Below are positions 62,553 through 64,000 of a stretch of 64,000 nucleotides of DNA, one piece after another (position 1 is the first letter of the stretch; each line of letters starts with the position of its first letter). Location of the stretch: assembly GCA_024279865.1 (NCBI GenBank), contig JAJRRC010000052.1:62001-126000 (forward strand). The letters run 5' to 3'. The notes under the pieces are model-generated. The model was not told the DNA's origin and did no database searches. It saw only the letters and a list, made by a program, of their open reading frames with translations. Position numbers and translations under genes: made by a program. This DNA comes from Planctomycetota bacterium. GTDB taxonomy: Bacteria > Planctomycetota > Phycisphaerae > Phycisphaerales > Phycisphaeraceae.

Positions 62553-62700
62553 GCCCCCGGAACCCCCCCCCGGAAGTTTCCCCCGGAAGTTTTTCCTTGG
62601 TTATGCCAGCGTTTTTGGAAAGGTTTGATGCTCTTGTTTTTTTTGATTGATGTTGAGGTGTGTGTGGTGCGTTTATGATTTGCGTGTGACGATCACAACG
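62553..62700. repeat. C-tract element with extended arm
   Basis: CCCCCGGAACCCCCCCCCGG, two GGAAGTTT units, CCTTGGTTATGCCAGCGTTT, then AAGGTTTGATGCTCTTG and TTTGATTGATGTTGAGGTG as at 60262-60345. 62701-62796 is unique sequence. Confidence 0.8.
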
Positions 62701-62793
62701 CCGAGTCCTGAAGCCTTCTGAGGCTGAAGGGGGATTTTCTTTGCAAACGGTTAAAAAAAAACGTGCCAGTCTGGATAAAGCGTGTTCTAAAAT

Positions 62794-63000
62794 TTATTCC
62801 GGGGGGGCTTCCGGGGGGGCTTTTGAGGTATTTGCTTTGCGGTCGGCAAGTTCTTTGCGATTGACTTGCATAGAGCGTGGGAAGTCAAAGGCAAGACAAA
62901 CTTTGTCGCCTTGAATCTCGACCACACGAATCACACCCAGTGGATTTGCGGGGTCACCAATGACCACTTCTTCGCCAATGCGTCGGGTTAAGGCCAGCAT
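62794..63000 (-). CDS. csrA: Carbon storage regulator CsrA
   Basis: Homodimeric RNA-binding protein that controls translation of target mRNAs, often flagellar and carbon-storage genes, by binding GGA motifs near ribosome-binding sites. MLALTRRIGEEVVIGDPANP and DKVCLAFDFPRSMQVNRKEL are diagnostic, including the RNA-contacting RR at residues 6-7 and the C-terminal RxE-like region. 68 residues; the last 10 (KAPPEAPPE) come from a C-tract element (62797-62820). ATG 63000 lies at the end of a family B repeat, GGGAATGG being the only Shine-Dalgarno-like sequence. Confidence 0.92.
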   Translation of the reverse strand: MLALTRRIGEEVVIGDPANPLGVIRVVEIQGDKVCLAFDFPRSMQVNRKELADRKANTSKAPPEAPPE

Positions 63001-63110
63001 AATACCATTCCCATGAAAAACTCGTGTGTTTTGTTATTCGCGGAGACCCAATGGACCAGACGTTATAAAATGCTCAACGCGCAACAAAAAGACGCAATGC
63101 GTATAACATC
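63001..63110 (+). repeat. TACCAAT-family repeat (family B) next to csrA start
   Basis: ATACCATTCCCATGAAAAAC, then TTCGCGGAGACCCAATGGAC, then CTCAACGCGCAACAAAAAGA and ACGCAATGCGTAT. It begins at the base next to the csrA start codon. Confidence 0.8.
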
Positions 63111-63243
63111 ATGTTCTTTTCTGATCAAATATGCGTATGCGTCAAACATGATTCCACGCCCCAGGTGTTTCTCGGCAGATTTTAGAGGTTGGCAAGGAGG
63201 TTTTTCCTTTCCCTTCCCCTCGTTTTGTTGCAGCCATGTCGTT

Positions 63244-63507
63244 TTAGTGAACCTGTTCAACAGCCACCACTTCGGGCACTTTTTCTTTTAAGTTGCGTTC
63301 GATTCCCATTTGCAACGTGATGGTGCTTGAAGGACATCCCACGCACGCACCGAGCAAGCGGATTTTCACAATCCCTTCATCGGTCACATCGACGAGTTCA
63401 AGGTCGCCGCCGTCGGACTGAATGGCCGGCCGAATGCGTTCCAAAACCGTGGCAACACGTTGGCGAACGCTGGGTACTTCTTCAGAAATCGGGGCGGATT
63501 GGTTCAT
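63244..63507 (-). CDS. NFU-type iron-sulfur scaffold protein
   Basis: Stand-alone NifU C-terminal (NFU) domain of 87 residues that carries and passes on an Fe-S cluster. [20 protein letters not shown] and the cluster motif GACVGCPSS (CxxC) are clear. The C-terminus [10 protein letters not shown] is normal. No other Fe-S assembly gene is near. Confidence 0.93.
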   Translation of the reverse strand: MNQSAPISEEVPSVRQRVATVLERIRPAIQSDGGDLELVDVTDEGIVKIRLLGACVGCPSSTITLQMGIERNLKEKVPEVVAVEQVH

Positions 63508-63690
63508 GGCCAGTAACTCTTCTTTGTTTCAAGGGGTTATAAAATCACTATTATCATAACCAACGATACGCCCTTGCCAACTGAATCGGACCAAAAGAAC
63601 CGCCACGAAAAGGCCCAAAAGACTACAAGTCATGATTCTTGCTTGGCTTATCTATGAATAAAGGCAAAAAAATCTTTTGCCCATTTGAAT

Positions 63691-63719
63691 TTGACGGACA
63701 TGCACTGGCCTGATAGATT
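63691..63719 (+). promoter_or_regulatory. Promoter of tRNA-Thr
   Basis: TTGACG (63691-63696), 17 bp, TAGATT (63714-63719), 45 bp before the mature tRNA 5' end. Confidence 0.5.
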
Positions 63720-63763
63720 AGCCAAATTACGGCAGATTCGATCTTGATCGTTGACGCTGCATT

Positions 63764-63836
63764 GCCATCCTAGCTCAGTTGGTAGAGCACACCCTTGGTA
63801 AGGGTGAGGTCGTGGGTTCAAGTCCCATGGATGGCT
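63764..63836 (+). tRNA. tRNA-Thr (anticodon GGU)
   Basis: Acceptor GCCATCC pairs with GGATGGC; D-arm GCTCAGTTGGTAGAGC; anticodon arm CACCC-TTGGTAA-GGGTG with anticodon GGT; T-arm GTGGGTTCAAGTCCCAT. The 3' end continues TTTTA, so CCA is not encoded and must be added by the enzyme at 7541. Confidence 0.97.
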
Positions 63837-63843
63837 TTTAAGC

Positions 63844-63879
63844 AGACCCACAAGTACCAAAGCTTGTGGGTCTTTTTTT
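63844..63879 (+). terminator. Terminator after tRNA-Thr
   Basis: AGACCCACAAG (63844-63854) pairs with CTTGTGGGTCT (63863-63873), followed by a T-run. It sits 7 nt after the tRNA. Confidence 0.92.
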
Positions 63880-64000
63880 GACCCTTTCTTGCGCTCGCGG
63901 ATTTTTAACCACCCTCGCCTGACAGAAAAGATTTGTGTTTTGATAGGCGAAGTGAGGTTGTGGCATGGTAAAATCTGCCATGGTGCTGATGTTATGGCCC

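Noticed and set aside
63648-63860. Minus-strand frame over the tRNA
   Set aside because: It is the complement of tRNA-Thr and its flanks, a common false ORF.

Overview
The window looks like a chromosomal segment of a Gram-negative, flagellated planctomycete-type bacterium, most likely of the class Phycisphaerae. This is an inference. It rests on the DUF1549/DUF1553 plus DUF1501 gene pair, a LacI regulator next to a pseudopilin and a large secreted glycosidase, two outer-membrane porins, LPS-heptose genes (hldE, gmhA), lgt, csrA and an isolated fliN. Base composition is moderate (near half GC by eye). There is no phage, transposase or CRISPR array.

Layout. 1-8.8 kb: ylbF-like gene, rnr (RNase R), lgt (frameshifted), rnd, then a cca-dedA-yggS run on the minus strand. 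8.9-10.8 kb: a tandem pair of secreted paralogues with a clear terminator. 11-19.4 kb: lon, folE2, a glutaredoxin-like gene, an MFS-acyltransferase fusion, a secreted protein of unknown function, acylphosphatase and yebC. 19.6-23.1 kb: two tandem 458-residue porins, the second frameshifted in a poly-A run. 23.4-33.6 kb: ABC-2 permease, glycosyltransferase, MBL hydrolase, nrdR, a zinc-ribbon protein, a Dabb protein, hldE, apgM and fliN. 33.6-34.1 kb: an AT-rich gene-free stretch. 34-40.7 kb: an alpha/beta hydrolase, then a LacI-pseudopilin-glycosidase locus. 40.8-50.6 kb: argC, prmC, M42 peptidase, HNH nuclease, DUF58, ThuA, DtxR/MntR regulator, YfcH-type epimerase, glyA. 50.7-53.1 kb: a three-gene overlapping glycosyltransferase operon. 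53.3-57.2 kb: DUF1549-DUF1501 and a small secreted protein. 57.3-64 kb: tandem sugar-phosphate isomerases, murB, gmhA, a GT1-type glycosyltransferase, csrA, an NFU protein and tRNA-Thr(GGU).

The most unusual property is the density of several dispersed repeat families. (A) C-tract/G-tract elements have the core CTTCCGGGGGGG and its reverse complement, with a longer arm around AACGCTGGGATCACCAAGGG, at more than 20 loci. They begin directly after stop codons, sit at ribosome-binding sites, and lie in frame inside or at the ends of about eleven proteins. (B) A repeat of about 105 bp beginning TACCAAT has six copies; one lies between a porin stop codon and its terminator, where the neighbouring paralogue shows the likely empty site. 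(C) REP-like hairpins (CGCAAGCA/TGCTTGCG) show compensatory base changes. (D) TATCAG-rich inverted repeats. (E) A short ATCCGACTCTTCGGCAG repeat. Most gaps between genes are built from these families.

Three genes (lgt, porin 2, the glycosidase) are each broken by what looks like one missing base in a short homopolymer. Restoring one base gives full-length proteins, and makes porin 2 exactly as long as porin 1. These are either consensus errors or real slippage sites.
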